Notes: generated by a model from the letters alone, not told the origin. A stretch of DNA of 64,000 nucleotides from Betaproteobacteria bacterium (GCA_028065725.1 JAPTVL010000173.1:1-64000), one strand, 5' to 3'; shown: positions 1 to 9,034, numbered from the stretch's first letter. Program-made: numbers and translations.

Positions 1-447
1 CCGGCTGCGGCCGACCGCCTCGACGGCGTGGTGCCGCTGACCGCTGACGACATCGCTGCCGTGGCGAAGCTCAAGGCCACGCCCGAGCGCCATGTCCTGC
101 TGTACTTCGGCGATCACCTGAACTGAGGGGCCTGCCGCTACACCGTGAGTGTGCTCAGCAAGCCTGAAGTCAGAGCGAAGTTCATCAAGCATTACGTCGG
201 TGCCCATGCCGATTTCGGAGAACTGGAAATGGATGACGATGATCCGCGGCATGCGATGGTCAAGCGCCACAACCCGCGCAAGCTGCGGCCGGTGCTGGTC
301 TTCCTCGACCGCCAAGGCAAGGAAGTGGCGCGCCTGACCGGCGGCTTGAAGACGGTCGAGGATGCCCTGCTGCTGGATCGCTTCGTCACCGGGAAGCATT
401 ACCGCAAGTCGGATTTTTCGGCCTTCAGGGTGGCGCAGCGCGGTTGA
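1..447 (+). CDS. Predicted selenoprotein: thioredoxin-fold UxxC protein (5' end outside window)
   Basis: Frame 1 is open from the window edge to the stop at 445-447 except for one TGA at 124-126. Reading that TGA as selenocysteine gives 148 visible residues with the motif U-G-A-C at residues 42-45. This follows a hydrophobic strand (HVLLYFGDH) exactly where thioredoxins carry CxxC. Downstream are a helix, a strand with a cis-Pro-like RPVLVFLD segment and an amphipathic C-terminal helix, all typical of SoxW/thioredoxin-like periplasmic or cytosolic reductases. A SECIS-like hairpin follows the TGA, and selA, selB and selC lie within 5 kb on the same strand. Likely a thiol-disulfide or peroxide-reducing enzyme with Sec as attacking residue; partner unknown. 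The alternative, a GTG start at 145 giving a 100-residue protein, would begin inside the fold and lose the active site. The N-terminus and any signal peptide lie outside the window. Confidence 0.85.
127..158 (+). promoter_or_regulatory. Bacterial SECIS-like hairpin
   Basis: Directly after the in-frame TGA (124-126), bases 137-143 and 149-154 pair as GC-(bulged T)-ACAC with GTGTGC around loop CGTGA (144-148). A lower stem CTG/CAG (132-134 with 156-158) lies below a small internal loop. The E. coli fdhF element recognised by SelB likewise has a 4-bp upper stem, a bulged U beneath it and a GU in the apical loop. The apical loop here starts 18 nt after the UGA, as in fdhF. The fold was made by eye, not by an energy calculation. 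Confidence 0.8.
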
Positions 448-1177
448 TGCCGCTACCGGCCGCGGCCAGTGCTTCGCGGTGGCGGCCGGTAGCCAGGCTG
501 TAGATGCGCAGCAGGTCCTCTTCGGAAATATCGATGAAGGAATCCATCTGCGAAAGAGCGAAGACGAAGTCCTCGTGCGAAATGGCCTCGTAACCGGCGG
601 CGGCCGGGGCGGGTGCCATGCCCCGGCGCACCAGCGCGGCCGGATAGCGCCGCCACGGAAACAGGGCGTTGAAAGCGATGCCAATCACCAGGATGATCAG
701 GACGTTGAGCAACAGCGGGGCGACCACGAAACCGAAGCCCATGGCCTGCACCGACGCGTTGCCCAGTGCGGCGGCCAGCGCGGTGGCCCCCGCGGGCGGA
801 TGGATGCAGCGCAGGTAGTGCATGGCGCCGACCGCCAGGCCCGTGGCGAGGCTGGCCGCCAGCATCGGGTCCGGTACGTACCGCAGACAGGCGATGCCGA
901 TCAACCCCGACACCAGATGGCCACCGAACAGCGGCCAGGGCTGGGAAAGTGCGCTGTGCGGCACGGCGAACAGCAAGGCGGCGGTGGATCCCATCGACAG
1001 CATGAGGATCGGCGAGGTGGTGCTGCCCAGCGTGATCTGGCTGATCCAGTAAACCGCGAAGATGCCGACGAAGCTGCCGAGCGCCGAAACCAGCCGCTCG
1101 CGATGACTGACCGGGCTCAGTTCGATGCCCAGCATTTTCTGCCACGGCGACTGCGTCGCCAGATCATGTGAATTCAT
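425..1177 (-). CDS. HPP family integral membrane protein
   Basis: 250-residue protein with the HPP-family core: several hydrophobic helices and the signature CIHPPAGATALAAALG near the middle. HPP proteins are small inner-membrane proteins; some plant and cyanobacterial members act in nitrite transport, but bacterial roles are mostly unknown. The chosen ATG (1177) has a strong GGAGGAGG site just upstream; a longer reading frame reaches further 5' but lacks a ribosome site. The soluble C-terminal tail has no domain I recognise. The gene is convergent with the selenoprotein gene and the two 3' ends overlap by 23 bp, so there is no room for a terminator between them. Confidence 0.85.
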   Translation of the reverse strand: MNSHDLATQSPWQKMLGIELSPVSHRERLVSALGSFVGIFAVYWISQITLGSTTSPILMLSMGSTAALLFAVPHSALSQPWPLFGGHLVSGLIGIACLRYVPDPMLAASLATGLAVGAMHYLRCIHPPAGATALAAALGNASVQAMGFGFVVAPLLLNVLIILVIGIAFNALFPWRRYPAALVRRGMAPAPAAAGYEAISHEDFVFALSQMDSFIDISEEDLLRIYSLATGRHREALAAAGSGINRAAPP

Positions 1178-1331
1178 TTTCCTCCTCCCGATGCGGCGCA
1201 CAGCTTGGCACGTGCCGCCGCAAAATGAAATAACCGTCATCAAGCGATTCCAGCTGCAATTTTTCCTGTCAGCGGCGCGGTGGATGGCTTAGAATATTTT
1301 CATCTCGTTTCTGCCCGGTCCGGGTGAAATC

Positions 1332-2741
1332 ATGAACCCGCTTTCCCAGCTGCCTTCCGTCGACCGTCTGCTATCCGCGGCGATGCTCGCTGCCATGGTC
1401 GAGACGCACGGTCGTGCCGTCGTCACCGCCACGGTGCGCGAGGTTCTCGCCGCAACCCGTGCCGCCGTCAAGGAGGGTGCATCGCCGCCGGATGAAGTCG
1501 CACTGATCGCAAGAGTTGGCGCAGGTGTCACGGCGAAAATGCAGCCGAAGCTGCGTCCCGTGTTCAACCTGACCGGTACCGTGCTGCACACCAACCTCGG
1601 CCGTGCGCCGCTGCCTGAAGAAGCCGTGCAGGCGCTGGTTGCCGCCGCACGATCGCCCTGTGCGCTGGAGTACAACATCGCATCGGGCGGTCGCGGCGAC
1701 CGCGATGACATCGTCAATGAGCTGCTCTGCGCACTGACCGGGGCCGAAGCTGCGACGGTGGTGAACAACAATGCCGCCGCGGTGTTCCTGCTGCTCAACA
1801 CTCTGGCGCAGAAGCAGCAGGCCATCGTCTCGCGCGGCGAACTGATCGAGATCGGCGGCGCTTTCCGCGTGCCCGACATCATGAGCCGCGCCGGGGCGAA
1901 GCTGGTCGAAGTCGGTACCACCAATCGCACCCACCTCAGGGATTTCGCCGAAGCCATCAACCCACGCACCGCGATGCTGATGAAGGTGCATGCCAGCAAT
2001 TACGCGATCCACGGCTTCACCCACGCCGTGCCCGAAGCCGAGCTCGCCGCGCTGGCGCATCGGCACAATCTTCCTTTCGTCATCGACCTCGGCAGCGGCA
2101 CGCTGGCCGATCTCGCCGCCTACGGCCTGCCGCACGAACCGACGCCGGCCGAGGCGATCGCCGCCGGCGCCGACCTGGTCACCTTCTCCGGCGACAAACT
2201 GCTGGGCGGGCCACAGGCCGGCCTGCTGGTGGGGCGCAAGGACCTCATCGCGAAGATCAAGAAAAATCCGCTGAAGCGTGCGCTGCGCGTCGGCAAGCTG
2301 ACGCTGGCCGCGCTCGAAGCGGTACTGGCGCTTTACCGCGATCCCGACCGGTTGCACCTGCGCGTCACTGCCGTGCGTCAATTGACACGCCCCGAAGCCG
2401 ATATTGCGGCGCAGGCCGTGCGCCTGCTGCCGGCGCTGCGGGCGGCATTGAGCGGACTGCAAGTGACGGCGGACATCGTCGCACTGAAGTCGCAGATCGG
2501 TTCTGGCTCGCTGCCGGTCGACCGCCTACCCTCCGCCGGCTTCGCCATCACGCCGCAGGGCAGGCGCAGTGGAATACTGAATCGCATCGAACGGGGTCTG
2601 CGCGCTCTGCCCAGGCCGGTCATCGGTCGCATCGAGGATGGCGCGCTGCTGCTCGACCTGCGTTGCCTGCAGGCGCAGGAAGAAGCCGAATTCGCCGCGC
2701 TGCTGGCGCAGCTGACACTTGACGGCCCGGTGGCAGAATGA
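1332..2741 (+). CDS. selA: L-seryl-tRNA(Sec) selenium transferase
   Basis: SelA (469 residues, normal length) is a PLP enzyme that converts seryl-tRNA(Sec) to selenocysteyl-tRNA(Sec) using selenophosphate. Visible marks are the N-terminal tRNA-binding region, the substrate motif [17 protein letters not shown] near residue 80, and the PLP lysine in [14 protein letters not shown] (Lys289). The ATG at 1332 gives a standard N-terminus. The stop overlaps the selB start by 4 bp (ATGA), so the two are translationally coupled. No selD is visible here and it must lie elsewhere. Together with selB and selC it makes the selenocysteine machinery complete apart from selD, supporting recoding of the UGA in the gene at 1-447. 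Confidence 0.97.
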   Translation: MNPLSQLPSVDRLLSAAMLAAMVETHGRAVVTATVREVLAATRAAVKEGASPPDEVALIARVGAGVTAKMQPKLRPVFNLTGTVLHTNLGRAPLPEEAVQALVAAARSPCALEYNIASGGRGDRDDIVNELLCALTGAEAATVVNNNAAAVFLLLNTLAQKQQAIVSRGELIEIGGAFRVPDIMSRAGAKLVEVGTTNRTHLRDFAEAINPRTAMLMKVHASNYAIHGFTHAVPEAELAALAHRHNLPFVIDLGSGTLADLAAYGLPHEPTPAEAIAAGADLVTFSGDKLLGGPQAGLLVGRKDLIAKIKKNPLKRALRVGKLTLAALEAVLALYRDPDRLHLRVTAVRQLTRPEADIAAQAVRLLPALRAALSGLQVTADIVALKSQIGSGSLPVDRLPSAGFAITPQGRRSGILNRIERGLRALPRPVIGRIEDGALLLDLRCLQAQEEAEFAALLAQLTLDGPVAE

Positions 2742-4672
2742 TCGTTGGCACTGCCGGCCACATCGACCACGGCAAGACCACGCTGGTGAAGGCGCTCACC
2801 GGCGTCGATGCCGATCGCCTGCCGGAAGAGAAGGCGCGCGGCATCACGCTCGACTTGGGCTATGCCTACGTGCCGCAGGACGACGGCTCGGTGCTCGGTT
2901 TCATCGACGTGCCGGGCCACGAAAAGCTGATCCACAACATGCTGGCCGGCGCCACCGGCATCGACTTCGTGCTGCTGGTGATCGCCGCCGACGACGGCCC
3001 GATGCCGCAGACGCGCGAGCACCTGGAACTGCTCGGCCTGCTCGGCCTCGGTCGCGGCGCCGTGGCCCTGACCAAGTGCGATGCGGTCGATGCGACGCGC
3101 ATAGCGGCGGTGCGCGAGGAGATCGACACCCTGCTGGCCGGCACGCGCCTGCAGGGCAGCCCGCTGTTCGCGCTGTCGGCGACCAGCGGCGCGGGCGTCG
3201 CGGAGTTGCGCGCCCACCTCGACGCGGTGGCGGCCACCCACAAGGCGCGCAACGCCGCGGGCCGCTTCCGCCTCGCCATCGACCGCTGCTTCACGCTCTC
3301 CGGCATCGGCACGGTAGTCACCGGCACGGCTTTTTCGGGAAGAGTCGGCGCCGGCGACACGGTGATCATCGCGCCCACGGAACGCGGCAGCCAGAGCGGA
3401 ATCCGGGCGCGGGTGAAAAGCCTGCACGTGCAGGACCGTCCCGCGCAACACGGCCAGGCCGGCGAGCGCTGCGCGCTGGCGCTGACCGGCGACTTCGAGA
3501 AGCAGGACGTCGAACGCGGCATGTGGCTGGTCGAACCCGCCGCGGCCCACCCCTTGACCCGCTTCCAGGCCGAGTTGCAGGTGCCGGCGACACAGGCCGC
3601 GCTGAAGCACTGGACGCCGGTGCATCTGCACCTGGGCGCGGCCGACATCACCGGTCGCGTCGCCGTGCTCGAGGGCGACCAGATCGCGCCCGGCGCCACG
3701 GCCCTGGCCGAAATCCTGCTCGATCGGGAAACCCTCGCGGTGCGTGGCGACCGTTTCGTGCTGCGCGCCGCCTCGGCCCGGCGCAACATCGGCGGCGGCC
3801 GCGTGCTCGACTGTTTTCCGCCGACGCGGCACAAGCGCAGCCCGACCCGGCTGGCCCTGCTTGCCGCCCTGAAGGACGACGATCCGGCGATCAGCCTGCG
3901 CCTGCTGGCCGGACAATCCGCGGCGGGCGTCGATCTCGGCCGCTTCGCCGCCAACTGGAATCTGGCCGACGACGCGGCAGCGGCGCTCTGGCAGGCCGCC
4001 GCCTTGCGCGTGGTGCGCAGCGGCGAGCAGCAGATCGGTTTTTCCGCCGCCGGCTGGCAGGCTCTGGGCGAGCGGCTGCTGGCGGCGCTCGCCACCGAGC
4101 ACCAGCGCGCCCCGGACATGGTCGGCGTCGAGCGCGAACGGCTGCGCCGGCTGACGCTGCCGACCCTGGAGCGCGCCGCCTTCGATGCGCTGGTGGCCGA
4201 ACTGCTGGCCGCCGGCCGCCTCGCCGCCGCGCGCGCCTGGCTGCACCTGCCGACACACCAGGCCAGCCTCGCCGCCGGCGACCGCGACCTGTTCGCCGTG
4301 CTGCAGCCGCTGCTCGATGCGCAACCCTTCGGTCCGCCGCGCGTGCGCGACATCGGCAAGGCCTCGGGCACCGCCGAGGATGCAGTGCGCCAGTTGTTCC
4401 GCCGTGTCGCGCGCGCCGGCGAACTCTATCCGGTGGCGCACGACCACTACTTCACGGCGCAGGCCGTGGCGCAGCTGGCGGCCATCGTCGCCGAGCTCGA
4501 TGCCGAGCGCGGCGCGGCGCGCGCCGCCGACCTGCGCGACCGCATCGGCGGCGGGCGCAAGGTGGCGATCCACATCCTCGAATTCTTCGACCGCATCGGC
4601 TACACTCGCCGCGTGCGCGACGAGCACCTGTTGCGAAGCCGCGATATCCCTCCGGAGTGGCTGTCACGATGA
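2738..4672 (+). CDS. selB: Selenocysteine-specific elongation factor
   Basis: SelB (644 residues) is a GTPase that delivers selenocysteyl-tRNA to the ribosome and binds the SECIS hairpin through its C-terminal winged-helix repeats. The G1 loop GHIDHGKT is at residues 7-14, followed by [11 protein letters not shown] (switch I region), DVPGHEKL (G3) and TKCD (G4). EF-Tu-like beta-barrel domains follow, then about 250 residues matching the winged-helix array. It overlaps selA by 4 bp and ends 11 bp before tRNA-Sec. The protein is full length with all GTPase motifs intact, so it should be functional. Confidence 0.97.
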   Translation: MIVGTAGHIDHGKTTLVKALTGVDADRLPEEKARGITLDLGYAYVPQDDGSVLGFIDVPGHEKLIHNMLAGATGIDFVLLVIAADDGPMPQTREHLELLGLLGLGRGAVALTKCDAVDATRIAAVREEIDTLLAGTRLQGSPLFALSATSGAGVAELRAHLDAVAATHKARNAAGRFRLAIDRCFTLSGIGTVVTGTAFSGRVGAGDTVIIAPTERGSQSGIRARVKSLHVQDRPAQHGQAGERCALALTGDFEKQDVERGMWLVEPAAAHPLTRFQAELQVPATQAALKHWTPVHLHLGAADITGRVAVLEGDQIAPGATALAEILLDRETLAVRGDRFVLRAASARRNIGGGRVLDCFPPTRHKRSPTRLALLAALKDDDPAISLRLLAGQSAAGVDLGRFAANWNLADDAAAALWQAAALRVVRSGEQQIGFSAAGWQALGERLLAALATEHQRAPDMVGVERERLRRLTLPTLERAAFDALVAELLAAGRLAAARAWLHLPTHQASLAAGDRDLFAVLQPLLDAQPFGPPRVRDIGKASGTAEDAVRQLFRRVARAGELYPVAHDHYFTAQAVAQLAAIVAELDAERGAARAADLRDRIGGGRKVAIHILEFFDRIGYTRRVRDEHLLRSRDIPPEWLSR

Positions 4673-4683
4673 TGTCCGATACA

Positions 4684-4779
4684 GGAAGAGAACGTTCCCC
4701 GGTGGGGCGGCCGGTCTTCAAAACCGGCAGGGGTCGCCATGCGGTCCCTGGTGGGTTCGACTCCCGCTCTCTTCCGCCA
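4684..4779 (+). tRNA. selC: tRNA-Sec (anticodon TCA)
   Basis: A 96-nt gene with encoded CCA. It has an 8-bp acceptor stem (GGAAGAGA with the complementary 3' strand), the anticodon loop CTTCAAA with TCA at 4718-4720, a long variable arm, and a T arm GGTTCGACTCC. It closely resembles E. coli selC throughout. It starts 11 bp after selB and ends 11 bp before the next gene, so it is probably processed from the sel transcript. It decodes UGA as selenocysteine. Confidence 0.98.
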
Positions 4780-4790
4780 ATCCTTTTGTC

Positions 4791-5219
4791 ATGAATGCGC
4801 CCTTTCGCGGCGCCGTGCCCGACGGCCTGCGCTACGACCCGGAACACGACATGTGGGTGCGCGGCGGCGAGGACGAGGTGCTGATCGGCGCCACGGCGTT
4901 CGGCATTTTCCTTGCCGGCGAGATCATCGCCTTCACCGCCAAGCCGAACGGCGCCGAGGTCGAACTGGGGCGCGGCCTGGGCACGGTCGAATGCGCCAAG
5001 ACCGTGCTCGCCGTGCATGCGCCGCTTTCCTTCGTGTTGCTGGAAGGCAATGAAGACGCAGAGGAGCGCCCGGCCATGCTCAACCGCGATCCCTACGCGG
5101 CGGGCTGGATGGTGCGCGGCCGGCCCACGGCCTGGGCCGCCGAGAGCGGGCGGCTGGTGGATGCGGCGAGCTATCGCCTGCACATAAAGCGCATCGAACC
5201 CGAAGCGGAGTTTCTGTGA
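4791..5219 (+). CDS. GcvH/LbpA-like lipoyl-carrier protein
   Basis: 142 residues with a biotinyl/lipoyl-carrier fold. The lipoylation segment GTVECAKTVLAVHAP has its lysine at residue 70, equivalent to the ESVKA lysine of glycine-cleavage H protein. Length is slightly above GcvH (about 130). No gcvT or gcvP genes are nearby, so a glycine-cleavage role is not supported by context. GcvH-like proteins beside DsrE-type proteins act as lipoate-binding proteins (LbpA) in the sHdr sulfur-oxidation pathway; the DsrE-like gene 88 bp downstream fits that idea, but no hdr-like genes are in the window. Sulfur or selenium transfer is therefore only an inference. Confidence 0.75.
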   Translation: MNAPFRGAVPDGLRYDPEHDMWVRGGEDEVLIGATAFGIFLAGEIIAFTAKPNGAEVELGRGLGTVECAKTVLAVHAPLSFVLLEGNEDAEERPAMLNRDPYAAGWMVRGRPTAWAAESGRLVDAASYRLHIKRIEPEAEFL

Positions 5220-5261
5220 GAGGCATAGCCAGAAGCATGGAGCCGCGCCAGCGGCGAACCA

Positions 5262-5302
5262 ACGTCACCCCCTCCTCCCGGGAGGGGGTTGGGGGGAGGG
5301 GC
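5262..5302. repeat. GC-rich palindromic intergenic element (REP-like)
   Basis: A C-rich tract (CCCCCTCCTCCC) followed by G-rich tracts (GGGAGGGGG, then GGGGGGAGGGG) can fold in two registers. It fills the short gap between the lipoyl-protein gene and the DsrE-like gene. It resembles a REP-type element and could also act as an mRNA stabiliser; no T-run follows, so it is not a typical terminator. Confidence 0.45.
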
Positions 5303-5307
5303 GTTCC

Positions 5308-5700
5308 ATGAGCGGCGGCGCGCAGCGCAGCAAGCTCGCCATCCTGCTCTGGTCGGCCACGCCGGAGCGTCCGCAACTCTGTGCCACGCCCTTCGTACAC
5401 GCCGCGGCGGCAGCGGCCTTCGATTGCGAGGTGGAGATTCATTTCGCCGGCCCGGCGGTGCGCCTGCTGGTGGCCGGTGTTGCCGAATCGCTGCGGCCCT
5501 GGCCCGGGGTCGACACCTCGATTTATCACATGATGCGCCAGGCGGCGAATCTCGATGTCCGCTTCCGCGCCTGCGCCATGGCCATGGGTGCGCTGGTCGG
5601 CCAGGAGGAAGCGCTGATTCCCGAGTACAGCGGCACCGTGGCCGCCAGTGTGTTCGTCCAGCGCGCGCTCGATCCGGAATGGGCGACGCTGGTGTTCTGA
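5308..5700 (+). CDS. DsrE-like protein
   Basis: 130 residues, hydrophobic beta-alpha repeats and an N-terminal KLAILLWSATPE strand-loop as in DsrE/DsrF/TusD-type proteins, which carry persulfide sulfur on cysteine or act as small structural partners. Cysteines are present in LCATPF, FDCEV and RACAMAMG; the last lies near the usual position of the reactive Cys in DsrE proteins (…RFRACAMAMG). Start ATG 5308 follows a G-rich site. The neighbours are a lipoyl-carrier upstream and a zinc-ribbon protein 5 bp downstream. Family membership is fairly clear; the actual sulfur or selenium acceptor is unknown. Confidence 0.7.
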   Translation: MSGGAQRSKLAILLWSATPERPQLCATPFVHAAAAAAFDCEVEIHFAGPAVRLLVAGVAESLRPWPGVDTSIYHMMRQAANLDVRFRACAMAMGALVGQEEALIPEYSGTVAASVFVQRALDPEWATLVF

Positions 5701-5705
5701 TCGCC

Positions 5706-6305
5706 ATGTCATCCAATTCCACCGCCTGCCCCTCGCGCCTGGCGCCGGCCGGCGTCATCGAATTGTTCAGGCTGATCCACGAGCACCGCGACGACCAGCG
5801 CCTGCCGCTGGCCAGCCCCTTGCATTGCCCGCGCTGCAACGAGCGGCTGATTCATTCCCAGGATCGCGTCAGGAGCGGTCTGTTCAATTACCAGCGCTGC
5901 GGCCAGCACGGCCGTTTCATCACCTTCGCCCAGTTCATGATCGAGAAGGGTTTCGTGCGCCAGTTGACTGGCGCCGAGGTCGACCAGCTCAAGGTCCGCA
6001 TCGGCGTGGTGCGCTGTACCGGTTGCGGCGCGCCGGTGGATATCCGCAAGCAGAGTGCCTGCAGTCATTGCCGCGCACCCATCGCGATTCTCGATCCGCA
6101 GGCGGTCGAACAGGCGCTGGCCGGCTATCGCCACGCCGCGATAAAACCAGCACTGCCGACCGATCCGGCGCTGCTGGCCGAAACCATTCTCTACCGCGAA
6201 CGCGAACGCAGCCGGCGCCAGCGCGAACGCGGCAACGCCCTCGATGCCGACATCGGCGATCTGCTGCTGGATGGCGTGTCCATGGTCTGGGACATCCTGC
6301 CGTGA
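5706..6305 (+). CDS. Zinc-ribbon protein of unknown function
   Basis: 199 residues. Two CxxC knuckle groups are visible: CPRC (about residue 40) with a later Cys, and CTGC with CSHC (about residues 105-125), consistent with one or two bound zinc ions. The C-terminal third is rich in Arg and Glu (RERERSRRQRERG) and probably helical. A longer frame runs upstream, but the ATG at 5706, just after the DsrE-like stop, is the sensible start. The stop overlaps the mobA GTG start (GTGA), coupling the two. The arrangement of cysteines recalls rubredoxin-like knuckles of FdhE, but I do not see enough to assign it. Confidence 0.75.
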   Translation: MSSNSTACPSRLAPAGVIELFRLIHEHRDDQRLPLASPLHCPRCNERLIHSQDRVRSGLFNYQRCGQHGRFITFAQFMIEKGFVRQLTGAEVDQLKVRIGVVRCTGCGAPVDIRKQSACSHCRAPIAILDPQAVEQALAGYRHAAIKPALPTDPALLAETILYRERERSRRQRERGNALDADIGDLLLDGVSMVWDILP

Positions 6306-6898
6306 CCAGGGAAGACATCACCGGCGTGATCCTTGCAGGCGGTCAGGGGCGGCGCATGGGCGGCATCGACAAGGGCTTGCAGCCGCTGCAGGGGCGACCG
6401 ATGACGCAGTGGGTACTCGAACGCCTGGCGCCGCAGGTGGGCAGTGTGCTGATCAACGCCAACCGGAACCTCAAACGCTATGCGCAATTCGGCTGCGAGG
6501 TGCTGCCCGACCGGATTGCCGGCTTCGCCGGTCCGCTGGCCGGACTGCATGCGGCACTGGCGCATGCCACGACGCCGTTGCTGGTGACGGCGCCCTGCGA
6601 CTCCCCGTTTTTGCCGGCCGACCTGGTTGCGCGACTGCGTGCCGCGCTCAGCGACGGCCACGCGCAACTTGCCGTAGCCCGCAGCGGCGATCGGGTACAT
6701 CGCGCGTTCTGCCTGGTGCGGCGCGAACTGCTGCCGCAACTCGAGGCCTTTCTGGCGACCGGCGAGCGCAAGGTCGGCCTCTGGCACACCTCCCTGAAAG
6801 TCGCCGAAGCAGACTTCGACGATCAGGCCGATGCCTTCAGCAATATCAACAGTGCGGACGAGTTGCTGGCGCTCCAGAACAAAGCCCGGCGGCAATGA
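6302..6898 (+). CDS. mobA: Molybdenum cofactor guanylyltransferase
   Basis: 198 residues from the GTG at 6302. The nucleotide-binding signature ILAGGQGRRMGGIDKG is at the N-terminus, followed by DRIAGFAGPLAGL and the metal-binding region CDSPFLP. MobA attaches GMP to molybdopterin to form the bis-MGD cofactor used by DMSO-reductase family enzymes such as formate dehydrogenase. Formate dehydrogenases are commonly selenoproteins, which may explain linkage with the sel genes, though none is in this window. The IorAB enzyme at 10.2-12.9 kb would use the cytosine dinucleotide form, so this gene is probably not dedicated to it. A terminator follows at 6957-6988. Confidence 0.93.
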   Translation: MTREDITGVILAGGQGRRMGGIDKGLQPLQGRPMTQWVLERLAPQVGSVLINANRNLKRYAQFGCEVLPDRIAGFAGPLAGLHAALAHATTPLLVTAPCDSPFLPADLVARLRAALSDGHAQLAVARSGDRVHRAFCLVRRELLPQLEAFLATGERKVGLWHTSLKVAEADFDDQADAFSNINSADELLALQNKARRQ

Positions 6899-6956
6899 TG
6901 TTTTATGACAAAATCACCATTTTGAGCAATCGATAGGGCTTCAAGGCTCCGGTAGT

Positions 6957-6988
6957 CCTGCCCAGTCCGCATGGCAGGGCGGTTTTTT
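6957..6988 (+). terminator. Rho-independent terminator after mobA
   Basis: CCTGCC pairs with GGCAGG across a 10-nt loop and is followed by GCGG and a run of six T. It lies 59 bp after the mobA stop and probably ends the sel-mobA transcript. Confidence 0.8.
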
Positions 6989-7079
6989 GCATAAAAATCG
7001 TCAAAAACAGCACAGACATCGGGCGATCCTTGTGCTTGAATGAAATTGTCAGTCTTTTGATTTCCAGAAGGAGCGCATC

Positions 7080-8324
7080 ATGGAATGGTCATTCAATCGC
7101 GCAAGATTCGGCGCCGTCCTGGGCAGTCTGGGTCTTTGCCTCTTTCTCATGGGCAGTTCCTTGCCGAGCCAGGCTGCGCCTGCGGAAAGTTCCGCGTCCG
7201 CCGCTACGCCAGGAGGAACCCGATTCGCCATCGTCTGGCGCCTGCGTGGCGACGTCACCGCGGCGCAAGGCAATGGCAGCAATTCCCGCAGACTTCGCGA
7301 AGGCGACCCGGTTTTCGTCGGCGAGCGGGTGCGTGCTGCGGCTCAGGCCGAGGCCGTGCTGAAGACCGAGGATGCCGGCGTGGTGGCGATTCGTCCCGGC
7401 ACCGAGTTCGTCGCCGAGCGTTTTTCCGCCGAGGACAAGCCGAACGACAGCTTCACGATGCGCCTGGTCACCGGTTCCCTGCGGGTCATCAGCGGCTGGA
7501 TTGCCCAGACCAATCGCTCCGGGCATAACGTCGTGACCGCCTCGGCCACCATCGGCATTCGCGGCACCGACCACGAACCCTATGTGCTGTCGCCCGAACT
7601 CGCCAAGGCCACGTCGAATCCGGAGGGTACCTACGACAAGGTCAATAGCGGCGGAACCACCATGCAGGTCGGCGACAACAAGCTCGATATCGATCCGGGC
7701 AAGGTCGGCTTTGTGCGGGCGCCGAGCAGGACCAAGGAACGTGCCCTGCTGACCATCCTGCTGCCGGTATTGCTGGACAAAGTGCCGAACTTCTATGTCG
7801 CCGGCGAATTCGACGCCGAGCTCGATCGCTACGCGGCGACAGCGAATCAGGACAGCAAGCGCCAGCTCGAACAACGACGCAAATCGCCTGGCGCCGCGGC
7901 AAGCCAATGCGCGCCGACCGACGTCGCCAAGGCCTGGCTGGCCGATCTGGACGGGGCTATCGCGAAGAACGACGCACCGGCGATCATCGCCATGTTCGCA
8001 CCCGACGTCGCCGTGCGCGCGACCGTGAAGGACAAGGACGGCAAGACGACCAGTGTCGATCTCGGACGCGACGAAATGGCGCAGAGCACCATCGCCGCCA
8101 TGAAGGCGCTGAAGGACTACAAGCAGCGGCGTGTGTGGACCGACGCCCGGCTGACGGAGCTCTCCGCCGGCCCGGCCTGCGATCGCATCAGCCTGCGTTC
8201 GGTGGTAGTCGAGCAGGGCAAGATGAGTGGCAAACCCTACCGCTTCGAAGCGCTTGAGCAGTATGTGATCGAACAGCGTTCCGGCAAGTGGATCGCGATC
8301 AAGGCGGAGACGACCCAGCAGTAA
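7080..8324 (+). CDS. Secreted FecR-domain protein with C-terminal SnoaL-like domain
   Basis: 414 residues. An N-terminal signal sequence (residues 1-33, hydrophobic core GAVLGSLGLCLFLMG, cleavage near SQAAPA) is followed by a FecR-like beta domain (about 45-165: RGDVTAA, GDPVFVGERVRAA, GVVAIRPGTEF, SATIGIRGTDHEP). The C-terminal 120 residues (KAWLADLDGAIAKNDAPAI onward) resemble SnoaL/NTF2-like nuclear-transport-factor folds. FecR domains usually relay signals to ECF sigma factors, but no sigma factor is adjacent and there is no membrane helix after the signal, so this is probably a periplasmic or exported variant. Start ATG 7080 has an AGAAGGAG site 9 bp upstream. Confidence 0.8.
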   Translation: MEWSFNRARFGAVLGSLGLCLFLMGSSLPSQAAPAESSASAATPGGTRFAIVWRLRGDVTAAQGNGSNSRRLREGDPVFVGERVRAAAQAEAVLKTEDAGVVAIRPGTEFVAERFSAEDKPNDSFTMRLVTGSLRVISGWIAQTNRSGHNVVTASATIGIRGTDHEPYVLSPELAKATSNPEGTYDKVNSGGTTMQVGDNKLDIDPGKVGFVRAPSRTKERALLTILLPVLLDKVPNFYVAGEFDAELDRYAATANQDSKRQLEQRRKSPGAAASQCAPTDVAKAWLADLDGAIAKNDAPAIIAMFAPDVAVRATVKDKDGKTTSVDLGRDEMAQSTIAAMKALKDYKQRRVWTDARLTELSAGPACDRISLRSVVVEQGKMSGKPYRFEALEQYVIEQRSGKWIAIKAETTQQ

Positions 8325-8530
8325 GCATCGAGAGGGCCTCGCGCCAAGGCCGGCAGTCCAGATCCGACGCGGCATCAAGGCAATGCCTCGATGTCGCGTT
8401 TGTCGTTGACGGCTACCGCGGGAACGGCCGACCACTTCCTGGCAGTAAGCTCAAGCGGACGGTGTGCATCGATGTGCCAGGGACATCCCCGCACCGCCAG
8501 CACGGTGGAACTCTCAGTGCCAGCGACCAG

Positions 8531-8929
8531 TCAGCTCTCGGCGTTCTCCATCGTGATCTGGTCGTTGAGTGTCCAAAAATCGTAGAGGTAGCCGATTCCC
8601 AGCAGGCCGAGCGTGCAGAGGTAAAGGATGCCGGTGATCCATTTGCTCATGTACATCCGGTGCACGCCGAAAACCCCGAGGAAGGCCAGCAATACCCAAG
8701 CGACCGAATAGTTGATCCTGCCCGCGCGGAACCGGAGATCGGCCTGACGGTCCATGGACGGTATCAGGAACAGGTCGATCAACCAGCCGACGCCGAGCAG
8801 CCCCAGCGTGAAGAACCAGAGGGTGCCGGTCACCGGCTTGCCGTAATAGAAACGGTGTGCGCCGGTGAAGCCGAACAGCCACAGCACATAGCCGAGGGTT
8901 TTTGAATGGGTATTGTTTGCCTGAGTCAT
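8531..8929 (-). CDS. Tandem TM2-domain membrane protein
   Basis: 132 residues containing two TM2 units. Each has the pattern Gly/Phe-x-Gly-x-HR-(F/M)Y followed by hydrophobic helices: GFTGAHRFYYGK near residue 20 and GVFGVHRMYMSK near residue 85, then LGLLGVGWLIDLF and LGLLGIGYLYDFW. TM2 proteins are small inner-membrane proteins of unknown biochemical role. The start ATG 8929 follows an AGGCGATGAC stretch with a weak site. It stands alone between a FecR-domain gene and a DUF3616 gene. Function is not predicted. Confidence 0.85.
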   Translation of the reverse strand: MTQANNTHSKTLGYVLWLFGFTGAHRFYYGKPVTGTLWFFTLGLLGVGWLIDLFLIPSMDRQADLRFRAGRINYSVAWVLLAFLGVFGVHRMYMSKWITGILYLCTLGLLGIGYLYDFWTLNDQITMENAES

Positions 8930-9034
8930 CGCCTGGTTCCCGGGTTGGCTCGGTATCGATCGAGCATTGGCATTCTACCGCCCGCCCCATCGGTTGCTGC
9001 CGGCGTCAGGCGACGGCGGCAGTACGCGCGGCGC

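Noticed and set aside
145..447. Stand-alone 100-residue protein starting at GTG 145
   Set aside because: It begins inside a thioredoxin fold; the in-frame region upstream of the UGA plus the SECIS-like hairpin explain it better as one selenoprotein.
2378..4627. Long open frame (749 codons) antisense to selA/selB
   Set aside because: Shadow frame from GC-rich codon use; residues are low-complexity and the sense strand has intact selA and selB.
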